Positions 46,238 to 56,588 of a stretch of 64,000 nucleotides of DNA are shown in pieces. Each line of letters opens with the position of its first letter. Within the stretch, counting starts at the first letter, position 1. The stretch lies in assembly GCA_009823505.1 (NCBI GenBank), contig VZQC01005680.1, positions 6,488,616-6,552,615 on the forward strand, read 5' to 3'. The DNA is from Rhizomys pruinosus. Taxonomy: Eukaryota > Chordata > Mammalia > Rodentia > Spalacidae. A model generated the notes under the pieces. It was given only the letters and a program-made list of their open reading frames with translations, was not told where the DNA came from and made no database searches. The translations under genes and the position numbers were made by a program.

Positions 46238-48809
46238 ATTTGATGTTCCTTGCCAGGACCCAGATAGGTGTATTCGAGTCTGTTGGCATAATACAGCCGA
46301 ATCCTCGGCCTGTGGTTATAAGCGGGTCCGGGCCTCGCCATTGCTGGGTTAGAGGATCTCTCCACCGGACCTGTATTGCTGGTGTCTGGGGTAACTGTCC
46401 CCAGTGTTTTTGAAATCTATTGTAATGTACATTTTTGGAAAAATTTAAAATATTTATGTTTAATAATGCCCCTGCCAGCTGCAGGTGAGGACTGCGGTAC
46501 CAGTCCTCTCCCCCTTTTTGTTTTTGTATTTGTTGTTTTAAAGTCTGGTGAGTTCTTTCAATGATCGCTTGTCCTTGTGGGTTATAAGGAATACCGGTGA
46601 TGTGTTTGATATTCCATCTATTAAAAAATTGGCTTAGGGACTGAGATGTAAAGCAAGGCCCATTGTCTGTTTTGACCTGTTTAGGTAGGCCCAGGGTTGA
46701 AAAACATTGTATAAAGTGTGATTTAGCATGGGCGGCTTTTTCTCCAGAGTGGGCCATTGCCCAACATGCTCCTGAATATGTATCTACTGAGACAAAGACA
46801 AATTTGAGTTTCCCAAAAGCCGGGTAGTGGGTGACATCTGTCTGCCAGATGATGTTGGGTTGAAGGCCTCGGGGATTTACTCCGGGCCCCTGCAGAGGCG
46901 GAACATTGAGAAAAGGTTTACAAGATTTGCAGGTATGTACAATTTTCTTAAGTTCTGAGACCGGTATATGGGGGAATCTTACCTGTAATCCCCTCCAGTT
47001 TAGATGGGTCAACTCATGAAGTTTATTTGGTTCAGTTACATCAACAATATTAATTTGAGAAGCTAATCTATCTGCCATGGCATTCCCCTTGGCGAGGAAC
47101 CCGGGCAGATGAGAATGACTCCTTACATGTTGGACATAAATGGACTCCGCCCGGCCCTCCAAAAGAGACCGAGCTTGTATCATGAGAGCTGATATGGGGT
47201 TTCTGTCCAGTCTTATATGTGCTCCTGGGAGAGCTGGCAGAAGATTTGTCACATATAGGCTATCAGATATAAGATTAAAGGGTTGGGTGAAGTCCTGGAG
47301 GGCCATTGTGGCCGCTAGTAATTCCTTGTATTGTGCGGACCCTTGTACGTCTTGGGTCCGGACCTTTACTGGGACATCAGGGTTTTCTGGGGAATAGGCA
47401 ATGTAAGCCCCCCCTCCTCTTCCTCCATCAGTGAAAACATACAAGGCATCGGCCAGAATCTTTTTGGAAAAGAGGTTGTTGGCTACTAATTTAATGGGTA
47501 GTCGTTGGAGGAGTGTGGCCCATGGAGAAGGGCCGAAATGGCAGTCCAGACTACCCAGGAATCCCTCCAGGGCTAGCGGTAACCGAGGGTGGGTATTTAA
47601 TGCCCATTCCATATCTTCCATTCGGAGGGGTATGGCTATAGTATCAGGGTCTTTACCATAGTGTCTGATTGCTAAATTTCTGCCCTTTTTTATAGCATCA
47701 GTTATTTGATCTAAGACTGTGTACACCCTCGGTGTTCTGCCAAGAGAGGTATGCACCCATTCCAATGGTTTTCCTTCTTGGACTAACACGGCCATGGCAA
47801 GCTCCTTCCCCGGAAAAATCCAAAATGTAAGGTCTTTTCTTTTATTGAACCTCTGTAGCTTGGCAGAAAATAGGGCCCTAGAGAATTGATCAAAGATTTG
47901 TAAATGTTGCTCTGAGAGCTCAACCTCCCCTCTACAGGGCCCCCCTTTCTCGAGGAGGGAAAAGAGGGGGAGGAGGGTCTCAGTAGAGACTCCAACCCAG
48001 GGCCTGAGCCAATTTATCTCCCCCAACACCTTTTGTAATTGGGTGATTTCAAGGTTCTTAGGGATAGAGATGGAGGGGAGGAGAGGTCTGACAGCAGTAA
48101 GGTGAAGTTCCACACCCAGTACCTTGAGCGGGGGCACCCATTGTACCTTCTCATGGGCAATGGCAAAACCAGCCTCCCCAAGGCGATCTGAAATTTTGTC
48201 CATTAACTGATGGAGTTTTGGTAAGGCCCTGTGACCCAAGATAAGATCATCCATATATGCATACATAAGGACGTCAGGGTCACCATAGAAAAAGTCCTGT
48301 AGTAATGTGGCCAGATAATTTTGGCAAAAGGCTAGACTGTTTGCCATCCCCTGAGGAAGGACCACCCACTAGTACCTTTGGTCAGGGCATGCAAAGTTAG
48401 TTGAGGGAACAGAGAATGCGAATTTGTGACAGTCTTCTGGATGGAGGGGGATGGAGAAAAAACAATCCTTAAGGTCTATTACTGCTAGATGGAACTCAGT
48501 GGGTATTGCAGGAACCCAGGGCATTCCCCTTAGGGGGGCCCCAGCGATCTCCATCCTGTCATTTATTTTTCTCAAGTCTTGTAACATCCTCCATTTGCCT
48601 GAGGGTTTTTTTATTATGAACACAGGGGTATTCCATGGGCTCATCGAGGGACGGATACACCCTCGGGCCAACAAGTCATCGACAATGCCCTTGAGGGCCA
48701 TCAGCTTCTCTTCCTTGAGGGGCCACTGCTCCACTCAGACCGGTTTAGCCAGTTTCCATATAATTGGTGAAACATGGGGGGCAGTGGCCTTTAGATTTGG
48801 GGGTACACC
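46215..48809 (-). pseudogene. pol: pol: reverse transcriptase, RNase H and integrase, two stop codons in RT
   Basis: Pol frame is open from 48,809 except for TGA at 48,735-48,737 near the RT start and TAG at 48,369-48,371 in the palm. Downstream is one 716-codon stretch (positions counted from 48,365): RT with LPQGM (3-7) and catalytic YMDD (37-40), RNase H with D313, E348, D368, D432, and integrase with the HHCC zinc site H450, H454, C479, C482 and the DDE triad D510, D567, E603 (35 residues between the last two). The C-terminus keeps a GPDPLITTGRG stretch. Motifs (WQTDVTHYP, YMDD) are class II/beta-like. Expressed in the family as gag-pro-pol by a second -1 frameshift; the pro/pol overlap is only 48,791-48,809 and I found no convincing slip heptamer there. 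RNase H and integrase look undamaged, but the stops block a full-length product. Confidence 0.95.
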
Positions 48810-49303
48810 TTAACAAGATCTTTCCTAACCCTGTCAGAGGGGCCGGGTATACTCTCTAATGGGTCTTCAAAGAACCTGTTGTGGTCGGTGGTAAGAACTA
48901 CATCCATCTGGGCCATTATGTCTTTTCCGGCCAAGTTATCTTTTAGTCCTTGTACTACCAGGGGGCGAATATGCCCTCGTTCACCCTCAGGCCCCACCCA
49001 GGGGAGATAAGAGGCGGTTTCCTGAGCTTTGGAAGTCCCTCCTACTCCGGATACGTGAGGTCCAGGGACTAGCTCCCAATGACTGGGAACCTCTTCCTTT
49101 TTTAAGACAGTTCTATCGGCCCCCGTATCCAAGAGGCATTTGAAACTTTGTCCCCCAATAGCGATGACTGTCTTAGGACAGGTAAAGTCACATAGAGGAA
49201 CAGTCCAGTTGACCGGGCAAGGATTTGGTCTAATAGGACCCATATCAGGGCCTTGCCTCGTTGGTTGTAACGGGGCTAGAGGCCGCCCCCTCTCTAGTTT
49301 AAA
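48791..49303 (-). CDS. pro: pro: retroviral aspartic protease (-1 frame)
   Basis: Frame -1 to gag, open from 49,336 to the stop at 48,791. Made by frameshift, so it has no start of its own; the first in-frame ATG is 49,243. The active site is LLDTGAD (residues 37-43 from that ATG), followed by a flap (VSGVGG) and a C-terminal GKDIM motif. It would dimerise and cut the Gag and Pol polyproteins. Only about 31 codons lie between the frame's opening and this ATG, so the dUTPase domain that classical betaretroviruses (MMTV, MPMV, JSRV, HERV-K) place before the protease is absent; I also see no clear G-patch at the C-terminus. The frame itself is undamaged. Confidence 0.9.
   Translation of the reverse strand, partial: FKLERGRPLAPLQPTRQGPDMGPIRPNPCPVNWTVPLCDFTCPKTVIAIGGQSFKCLLDTGADRTVLKKEEVPSHWELVPGPHVSGVGGTSKAQETASYLPWVGPEGERGHIRPLVVQGLKDNLAGKDIMAQMDVVLTTDHNRFFEDPLESIPGPSDRVRKDLVKVYPQI
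49249..49303 (-). promoter_or_regulatory. gag-pro -1 frameshift signal (slip site and possible pseudoknot)
   Basis: Slip heptamer T TTA AAC at 49,303-49,297, in register with gag and directly before the gag stop TAG (49,296-49,294). After six bases a stem GGGGC (49,289-49,285)/GCCCC (49,276-49,272) can form, and loop bases GGCCT (49,284-49,280) can pair with AGGCC (49,253-49,249), giving an H-type pseudoknot. The heptamer is directly seen; the fold is by eye and leaves no spacer between the two 5' strands. Confidence 0.8.
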
Positions 49304-50757
49304 GGCCTCCCATTGATATCGTACTTGGACTGGCAGTCACATTTCCAGTGATACCTCTTCTTACATCTAGGGCAAGGAGCGGGGGGCAATCCCTGATTCC
49401 TCTGCCCTTTATCAGGTCTTTCCTTTTCCAGGCATTTCCTGCGAAAGTGACCTTCCTTACCGCAGGCAAGACATTTCCCTCTTGATTTGGCCCTCTCTGT
49501 GGTCTTTGCTTCCTTTTGGAGAGATAAAGCTTGGGCCAAAGCCACCGTGAGGGTTTGAACCTTGTGAGATTGAGTTCCCACGTCCTGGGTGGCTATTATC
49601 CAGGAATGCATTGTCCGGTCCCTGAGGCCGGCACAGGCCTGTCTATGGTCACCATTCATACCTTCCCAAACGGTCAGCTTAATGAATTGATCTCTTATGT
49701 CCCCAGGGGGCAACTTACGCTTTATGCTCCGCTCTACCCTGTCGATGAATGATGGTAAATCCTCCTCGGACCTCTGCCGCAGCCCCACCATGGGGTTTTC
49801 CATGGGCCCGGTGTCTAGCTTAGCCCACGCCCGAAGTCCGCAGTCTCGGACTTGCTCCCTATATTGGGGAATCTGTACCCGAGATTGTTCAAGCCCGGTA
49901 GTATACCCAGTTTGGGTTCCTACCAGCATTCCCCAAGTGATGGCTACTGGGGGGTTAGCAGCGGCATTGGCTTCAGCCTGTTCCCTGCATTCCTCCCGGA
50001 ATAGAGCGACCCATCTAATAAAGATGGGATTAGGAAGTACTGCTTTGGCAGCATCCATCCAGTCCTTTGGCACACAGGGATGATAGGCGACATCCTGTAG
50101 GAGGGTGGTCGCCCATGGGGAGTTGGGACCATCCTCTGCCACAGCCTTTTTGAGTTCTTTTAGGTCCTTGGCCTCCCAGGGGTACCAGTCCAAGGGTCGG
50201 ACAGGGGTGGGATTGACATTAACCGGAAAGGCTTGAACTAATTTAGGAGTGACCCCCCCTTTTTGCACCTCGGCGTAAGCCGGTGGTCGGGAGAGTTCCT
50301 CAGAGAAGCGTTGTTCTGTCTCTCTGGCCTCCTGCCTCGAAGCCAAGTAGGGGGAAGGGATGGGGCCCATGGAGTCTGGACACTCAGGGGCGTCCCAGGC
50401 CATATGCTCCCCCCTGAGACCAGGGGGTCTCTCAACCTCTTCCGAAGCTGAAATTCCACCCCCAGGAGGTGGGAGGGAGTCGGGGTGAAAAGTGGCTTTA
50501 AGCGCCACAATCATGGGGTAAAAGCCCAAAGGAGGTCCTGCTCCGAGAATCCTTTCTCTTTCTCTTGCCAGCTTTTCTATTCGCCCCCAAACTTCCCAGG
50601 AGAAAAGGTTGGCCCCTCTTACCCAGGGGGCCAGAAAGAGGACGTGGTCCCAGGCAGGCTCCGCGACTGCATCGGTCAGTTCTAACCCCCTGGATTTTAA
50701 CATCAATCTCAGTGCTTTAAGCGCTGGGTCCTCATTTTTTCCCGTTGCGTTTCCCAT
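49294..50757 (-). CDS. gag: gag: retroviral Gag polyprotein, complete open frame
   Basis: 487 codons. I take the ATG at 50,757 because it gives an N-terminal MGNATGK, a myristoylation-type signal; the codon before it is GTG. N-terminal matrix-like domain, proline-rich middle with a PPxY late motif (PPAY, about residue 158), capsid with the major homology region (EEDLPSFIDRV... about 345-360), then nucleocapsid with two CCHC zinc knuckles: CLACGKEGHFRRKC (about 429) and CPRCKKRYHWKCDC (about 462). The length is somewhat short compared with 550-650 residues in many betaretroviruses. No stop or frame break is seen, which is notable beside the damaged pol and env. The structural role follows from family; expression here is unknown. 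Confidence 0.93.
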   Translation of the reverse strand: MGNATGKNEDPALKALRLMLKSRGLELTDAVAEPAWDHVLFLAPWVRGANLFSWEVWGRIEKLARERERILGAGPPLGFYPMIVALKATFHPDSLPPPGGGISASEEVERPPGLRGEHMAWDAPECPDSMGPIPSPYLASRQEARETEQRFSEELSRPPAYAEVQKGGVTPKLVQAFPVNVNPTPVRPLDWYPWEAKDLKELKKAVAEDGPNSPWATTLLQDVAYHPCVPKDWMDAAKAVLPNPIFIRWVALFREECREQAEANAAANPPVAITWGMLVGTQTGYTTGLEQSRVQIPQYREQVRDCGLRAWAKLDTGPMENPMVGLRQRSEEDLPSFIDRVERSIKRKLPPGDIRDQFIKLTVWEGMNGDHRQACAGLRDRTMHSWIIATQDVGTQSHKVQTLTVALAQALSLQKEAKTTERAKSRGKCLACGKEGHFRRKCLEKERPDKGQRNQGLPPAPCPRCKKRYHWKCDCQSKYDINGRPLN

Positions 50758-50767
50758 CACGGGGACT

Positions 50768-50776
50768 CACTTACCC
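50768..50776 (-). promoter_or_regulatory. Probable major splice donor
   Basis: Minus strand GG|GTAAGTGAG with the GT at 50,774-50,773, about 16 bases upstream of the gag ATG: a near-perfect donor in the position used for env mRNA. The leader from LTR end to gag is only 99 bases. Confidence 0.6.
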
Positions 50777-50835
50777 GAAAGACCGATTGGCCCCAGCCGT
50801 ATTGCTAGCCGTTAGGGTCTCGGGGGGGTCTTCGA

Positions 50836-50854
50836 GCCCCATGTTGGTGCGCTA
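50836..50854 (-). other. Primer binding site, tRNA-Lys1,2 type
   Basis: Minus strand TAGCGCACCAACATGGGGC compared with TGGCGCCCAACGTGGGGC: two substitutions and one inserted base, two bases after the 5' LTR. The following CTCGAA also fits tRNA-Lys. Confidence 0.85.
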
Positions 50855-50856
50855 GA

Positions 50857-51298
50857 TGCGGGGGTCATAGAGAGGTGGTTGGCAAAGACCACCCTCTCCA
50901 GTTTCCTCGCCACTGAAGATCTTCACTTTGTCGGCCCGCGACGGAGCAGGGCAGGGGAGAGTAAGTGCACTGCCGAACTGAAAGCAACCACGGCAGGGAG
51001 TCGAGTCAAGATGTTACAGCTCAAAAACTCACTTTATTGCAGGTTCACAGAGGTTTATAAGCCGTTCCAGCTTCCCTACTCGGGTATGTGTCTCTCCCTA
51101 ATTGGTCCTTTTAGGAGGCTTAATTTACAGGTCCCTAATTAATCCAATCCCTTCCCTTCCTAGCATAGTCCCTAATTATCATGTTAGTATGTGGAAACTA
51201 GCCTCCCTTGCTCCATGGGTGAGGGTGAGTTCGCAAAACTCTAGCACAGGCTTCCTTTTGTCCTATAGGCCTATCTTCTTGGCTATCCCATGCCGTCA
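50857..51298 (-). repeat. Provirus 5' LTR
   Basis: 442 bp, 26 differences to the 3' LTR by hand count. TATA box CTTATAAA at 51,061-51,054 and AATAAA at 51,038-51,033 (minus strand). It would drive transcription towards lower coordinates. Confidence 0.95.
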
Positions 51299-51304
51299 TC
51301 TCCT

Positions 51305-51683
51305 GACAATGCGTCACCTCCTGATTGAGGCTCTGAAGTAAGGTGCCTTTGGATCTGTCCCAGGCTTTCTACAAATCCTAACATCTCTCAGATTCCACCT
51401 GCCTCCTTTGCCTCAAACTCACCCCAGGCTCATCAAGCAGATTGCCACCTGTCAATGAAAAGTGATGATTTTGCATATCCCTTCTTTGATTGATGATTAT
51501 TTTTATTACTAGTCAGTGTCTTTAAAATGCTACTGATCTTACTATTGAATGGCCTGTTCTTTTCCTGTTGGTGTTTTGGATGAACATGTTAGAGTTTGCT
51601 GATCAAATTATCAGCACTGGGGTTGGTAATTTGGAAGAAAACTGCTATCTCAGGTAATGCCAGCATCAGGGTGTATAGAGTCA

Positions 51684-51686
<3 letters not shown>
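51305..51686. other. Unassigned DNA
   Basis: Nothing recognised. Confidence 0.5.
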
Positions 51687-51736
<50 letters not shown>

Positions 51737-51745
51737 CCTCTCTCT
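51687..51745. repeat. (TC)n microsatellite
   Basis: Pure (TC)n followed by cccctctctctg. Confidence 0.96.
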
Positions 51746-53378
51746 GCCCATGGACATGTCCCATGGACCATCTTGACGTTAACCTTCCAGAGATGGGGTT
51801 TTCACTTCAGACGATTGCTCGTTTAGATGATGTCACACAGACCCATTCTTCTCACTAAGACTTCTACTATTAACCATCTGTGTGCTTGTTAAAACACTCC
51901 TTAACTTGTTTTTGCATGCTTCTTTTTACATACAATAAAGTACTTCTCTTCCAGGTCCTTCAGAATTGGGGTCACATCCTTTTATGAACATCTTGAATCC
52001 TATTAAGTGTGAAGATTTCAATACCACCACACAGCTATGATGGTTGAATATTATGCATTTCTATCATCTGCGTGCTTCAAATTCCTTTAGAGTGCTTAGT
52101 TTTCCAAAGCTTAGCTCAGTTCCTCTCTTACATCCTAAGCATGTTTTCAGTTTTGCTGAGCTGCTGAGCAGGTAACCACAGGGTTTAAGTTAAAGGATAA
52201 GCACAAAGTGAAGTTGCTGGAGCAGAGAAAACCTGTTTTCCCTTGATTTCCTCCCATAATCCCCCTAAGAAATAAATGTTAATCTCCAGACCGGCTGGAA
52301 TAAAGAAAGAATTTGTGTCAAGATAGTCACTGGTGCTGGAAACAGCCCAACAGACTTGAAGTTCTGGTCCATGAGAGCAGGACAAAAGGGCAGTGAAACA
52401 GCTAATTCAATCAAGACTTTGTAATGCAGTTTGAAGGATTTCCAATATAATCTTGCCTGTGTTGGTATATGGAAAAAAGATCCCCAACATAAATCGCATA
52501 GCTTAAGAGAAGCAGCATAAGATGAAATTTTTTTTCTGGGTTTCCTGATAAGATTGGGAGTTAATAGATTATCCTCCATTCAAAACATACATATAATGCA
52601 GCAAACTAGAGGTGATTAGAAATGGATCGATGAAAGGAGCCAAGAGCTTCCACTATGATCAAAAGGGAAACATTTGATAAACAGATAGTTCCACTGAACA
52701 ATTAAACATCCACTTCTCCTTTTTATATATCTAAGACTAAATGGCAAATCTACTTGCTTTATTCAGTATAATATAAATTACTAGAGAAGTTAATGACCCA
52801 GGTTTGGGATCATGAAAGAATCACAAATGAAACAAAAACATGATGTATCTGAGACCTTCAAAAGTCATGGAATTCAATTATTATGTCTGCTCAGTTGATT
52901 GATGAATTAATCTAATTATCATTGCTATAACAAAGGCCTATTAATTTCATAAAATGAAATGGTTAGTTAATGCACAGTTCTGAAAGCTAAAAGTGCAAAT
53001 GGCATGGAAGAGGCCCGGATGAAGGCCTGGCTTAACTGGGTTACCTCATGGCAAATGGCAGTGGTGAGTTCAGGTGGGAGGATGGACAACATCACCAAGC
53101 AGGAAGCCAGACAAGGTGACATCTCATAAGCCATGCTCATGGCAAACCTTCAGTGGACCAGGGAATGGGATGTATTACCATTTAATGGTTTCACCATTGT
53201 TTTATGCTTTTATTATTCTTATAGATAGAAAGTTTATAATTAATTTTGTATTTATTTTCTTTTTCTTGTTAGTGAAAATGAACTCCCTAAGGTGAAATTG
53301 CCTTTCCTGAAAGACTCACACATTCTGGCTTCTTGTTTTTTCCTTACTTAGAAGAGTTCATGCATTATAAATATTCCT
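51746..53378. other. Unassigned DNA
   Basis: About 1.6 kb, AT-rich, nothing recognised. Confidence 0.5.
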
Positions 53379-53380
53379 AC

Positions 53381-53534
53381 TGCCAGGCTTGGTGGTACAC
53401 ACCTTTAATCCAGCACTCGGGAGGCAAAGACAGGCAGATCTCTGTGAATTCAAGGTCAGCCTGGTCTATAGATCAAGTTCCAAGCTAGCTAGGGCTATAG
53501 GGGTATCTTGTCTCAAATAAATACATAAACAAAT
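53381..53534 (+). mobile_element. B1 SINE
   Basis: B1 'gccaggcttggtggtacaca' to 'cttgtctcaaataaata'. Target duplication aaatattcct at 53,369-53,378 and 53,535-53,544. Confidence 0.93.
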
Positions 53535-53544
53535 AAATATTCCT

Positions 53545-54879
53545 CCTTTGTCAAATATAATCTATTATTTTTTTTGAAAATTGGATTTATCTTGCAATTT
53601 TGTTAAAAGCATGGTTTTTGACCAGAATTTGATCCTTATTTATTCTGTGTTTAAATCTCCCTTGTATTTTCTGGCTTTATTGATGTTAAAATTGCATTTT
53701 GAACACCAACCAAAACGTTTCCTGCAATTTTCACTTGAATATTTTCAGTAATACCTATAATCACTGTTTTTCAACTGTTAGACTCTGTTTTATTCCACCT
53801 GTGTTTGCCACAGTACTGAATGATTTTACCTGGTAAAATGTTATACAGTATATTTTATACACCAGAAGGAAATGAGATAAGTGTCTTGCTTTTCCAGGAT
53901 CTCTCTTCTCGGTAATGCACATTTCCCAGAGCAAGCACTACAGAGACATTTGTCTAATAGAAAAAATAGTTCTTTTGTCATTTCCATTACATTTTTATTT
54001 TGCCAAAAGACTGAAAAAGTCATAATTTTATGGTGTTTTCCTTGCTAAGAATGAATTATATTCTCTTTATAGAAACATATATGCCCTTTAATATATTTTA
54101 ATATTTTTCATGAAACATGTGCATGTTTTGGCAAATATTTTCTGAGTTATGTTATTATTTTAAATGTTATCTTTTATAATCTCCACTGAAATTCTAGTTG
54201 ATCTTAATAGTCTGAAGCTCAACACTAACTCATTCTTTCTCCATAAATGTTACTTGTGCTGAAAATAATCAATAGATGGTACTGGCTGCCATAACCATAC
54301 AAGTGAGATCCAAGTATCTAGAAAAGGCTGTAACCTTACGTTGGCTGCTAATATTAAAATTCTGTAAAATTCTAGTTTTCACTTATGGTCTAGTAAAGTG
54401 ATTTAGAAAGAAAGAACATATTCATACATATACATCTATATGTACACATTTGCATAGAGTAGCTTAGCTATTCAGTTCATAAATAAATGTCAAATAACTC
54501 TCTTCAATTCTGAAAGATTTTTTTTTTCATAAAGAGGATGGAGACAGTCATCTTTTTTTTTTCTCTCCAGAGAATCCTTCTGAAACTTAGTAAGACCATA
54601 AGAAGCCTTAAAGGGGATTTTGCTCTGTAGGACTCCAGGCTTTTGCTCTCTGTGGAACTGTAAACATATATTTCTGAAACTAAATTATGATTTTTATCAT
54701 AAGCTTTTCAGCAGACAATTGCATGGTACATCTCTTGATCTTTCATGGAGATGAGATGTCTCCATTGATTTTTTATTATACTTTAACACAGTAAATTTGT
54801 GTGAATTTCTTCCCACAGTCTCATAGTGACTTTTGTGACAACTTACATGCAAGTAAGTTAGCTAAACCTTGCCAGTAAT
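53545..54879. other. Unassigned AT-rich DNA
   Basis: No element recognised over about 1.3 kb. Confidence 0.5.
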
Positions 54880-55030
54880 GGGTCCCCAGCACAACAGAGT
54901 GAATTCAGACAGTCCTCTGGCATCACAGACCGAATGCAGATCACCTCAGCATCACAGTGAATTCAAAGGGTCCCCGTTATCACAGAGTGAATTCTGACCC
55001 TCACAGAGGGTCCCTGACAGCATAGTGAAA
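54880..55030. repeat. Diverged tandem repeat, block 1
   Basis: Irregular copies of a unit resembling catcacagtgaattcagag followed by ggtccc(t)g. The same unit reappears at 55,703-55,790. Confidence 0.75.
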
Positions 55031-55364
55031 TGTTTCCTCATGCTCTCCACACTCTGGTGGCTTTCCTGAAGGCTGTGTCTCACACCCTCCACCTTCCATC
55101 CCCAAATTGGCTCCTGTGATAAGGCTCAATCCACATCACAGGGCACTCCCTGGACCAGAGTCCTGCATGACTGAACTACCCCTATGGTAATCAGGCAACC
55201 CACCCTGCACCTGCGGGATATGACGTAGCCTCAACCTCTCTCCAAAAAACCTGAGTCTGTAAAGAAGGGCGTGCCCCCCTCCAGATTCTGGCCTGAGAGG
55301 AGTTGACCACCTCCCCAGCCCCTGGGTCATTGGGATGGGGGGGGGGGCTCTGAGGTTTATTCTC
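55031..55364. other. Unassigned DNA between tandem repeat blocks
   Basis: GC-richer stretch with a G-run (55,335-55,347); origin not recognised. Confidence 0.5.
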
Positions 55365-55380
55365 TAAATAATCTGCTTGA

Positions 55381-55648
55381 CAACAACAACAAAAGAACCA
55401 GGACCAAAAAAAAAAAAGCCCAAAACAAAAAAACGACTGAAACAGTGAAGTTCTCCCCCAAACAATAATCCTCTGCTTTGAAAAAAACTCTGGAAAAACT
55501 CAGAAAAAGATGCAAGACATATATGGCAGAATGCATGAACTTGGGAGGGATGGGGGCATGGAAGGGGAGATAAGTCTCAACTATATTGAGATATGATGTA
55601 TGATGCATGAAAAAATTTAATAACAATAAAAATATTTTTAAAATTAAA
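55381..55648 (+). mobile_element. L1 3' end
   Basis: Short 5'-truncated L1: 'ggcagaatgcatgaacttgg', G-rich tract 55,541-55,570, A-rich tail. Target duplication aaataatctgcttga at 55,366-55,380 and 55,649-55,663. Confidence 0.9.
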
Positions 55649-55702
55649 AAATAATCTGCTTGATTCTGCAAGGTTGGTTTTCTTTCCTGTTTTCTATTTC
55701 CT

Positions 55703-55790
55703 TACAGTCAGCATCACAGTGAATTCAGAGGATTCTGGCATCCCAGTGTGAATTCAGAGGGTCCCTGACACCAGAGTGAAAATTTAATTA
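55703..55790. repeat. Diverged tandem repeat, block 2
   Basis: Units 'gcatcacagtgaattcagag' and 'ggcatcccagtgtgaattca' continue block 1 beyond the interruption. Confidence 0.75.
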
Positions 55791-56314
55791 TATTAAGTAT
55801 AAATCATCTTTGTCTGTTTTCAAAGAGAAACAAAAATGTCTGAATGGGTTTAAAACAAATGGAAAAAAAGTGGGAAAAAAAAAAGAATCATAGAAAGAAT
55901 GAGAAATGATTACATTGATTGTGATTGCTGCCATTTGGAATGTGGCTGCCTGGTGACTACAGTTCGGCTGACAGTCAGGGCTAGGACCATGCAGAGACTA
56001 AACAGAAAGGGCATCTGCTCTCAGGATGGGCCCTCCCCTTTTTGATTTATTTTTCTTTCTTAGTTACTGAAAGTATAGAGCAAGTCTCAGAATACAGCAC
56101 AGGAAATTATGAATTGCTTCTTAAGCTAGAGCTAATTAGAATTCGCTCATGCAGGATACCAATTAATCATACATATGTTTCACTGTAAAACTGACATTTG
56201 TGTTTGTTATTAACGAGGTGATTGTGTAGCTCAATCTACAAAAGTAGATTGTGTAACTCAATATACAAAAATAATCCAAAAATTCAATTCAAATATAATG
56301 AATGTAATTACTAC
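55791..56314. other. Unassigned DNA
   Basis: Nothing recognised. Confidence 0.5.
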
Positions 56315-56326
56315 AAAAGAAGTTGA

Positions 56327-56576
56327 GGGCTGGAGAGATGGCCTAGCAGTTAAGAGCGCTGACCGCTCTTACAGAGGACCCGGGTTCGATCCCCAGCACC
56401 CACATGGCGGCCGAGAACCATCTGAAACTCCAATTCCAGGAGAACTCCAGTTCCAGGGGAATCCGAGACCGTCTTCTGACCTCCGCGGCATTGCACGACA
56501 CGGGTGCACAAACTTGCATGCAGACAGTACATTCATACACATACAGAAATAAATAAAATTAATAAAAAAATTTAAA
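56327..56576 (+). mobile_element. B2 SINE, near-consensus
   Basis: A box region gatggcctagcag, B box gggttcgatcc, paired CCAGGAG/CCAGGGG blocks, tail aaataaataaaatt. Target duplication aaaagaagttga at 56,315-56,326 and 56,577-56,588. Confidence 0.97.
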
Positions 56577-56588
56577 AAAAGAAGTTGA

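Larger units (their letters stand above)
44681..51298 (-). mobile_element. Endogenous betaretrovirus-like provirus, near complete
   Basis: LTR-gag-pro-pol-env-LTR on the minus strand, 6,618 bp. Both LTRs are 442 bp and begin TGACGGCATGG (minus strand). A 6-bp target duplication, tttcct (44,675-44,680) versus tctcct (51,299-51,304), differs by one base; 6 bp is typical of betaretroviral integrases. By hand alignment the LTRs differ at 26 of 442 sites (about 6%), mostly transitions. Gag, pro and pol occupy three frames, each -1 to the previous. Gag and the integrase part are open; pol has two stops and env has lost sequence, so the copy cannot make virus by itself. Pol is class II (beta-type), while the env relic is of the gammaretrovirus/type-D kind. 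Exact family not named. Confidence 0.95.

Noticed and set aside
46215..48365. Functional integrase/RNase H host gene (domestication)
   Set aside because: It is the downstream part of a pol frame inside a provirus with both LTRs; no promoter or start of its own is visible.
50758..50760. Gag start at the GTG codon one triplet upstream
   Set aside because: The next codon is ATG followed by GGA, giving the expected N-terminal MG for myristoylation.
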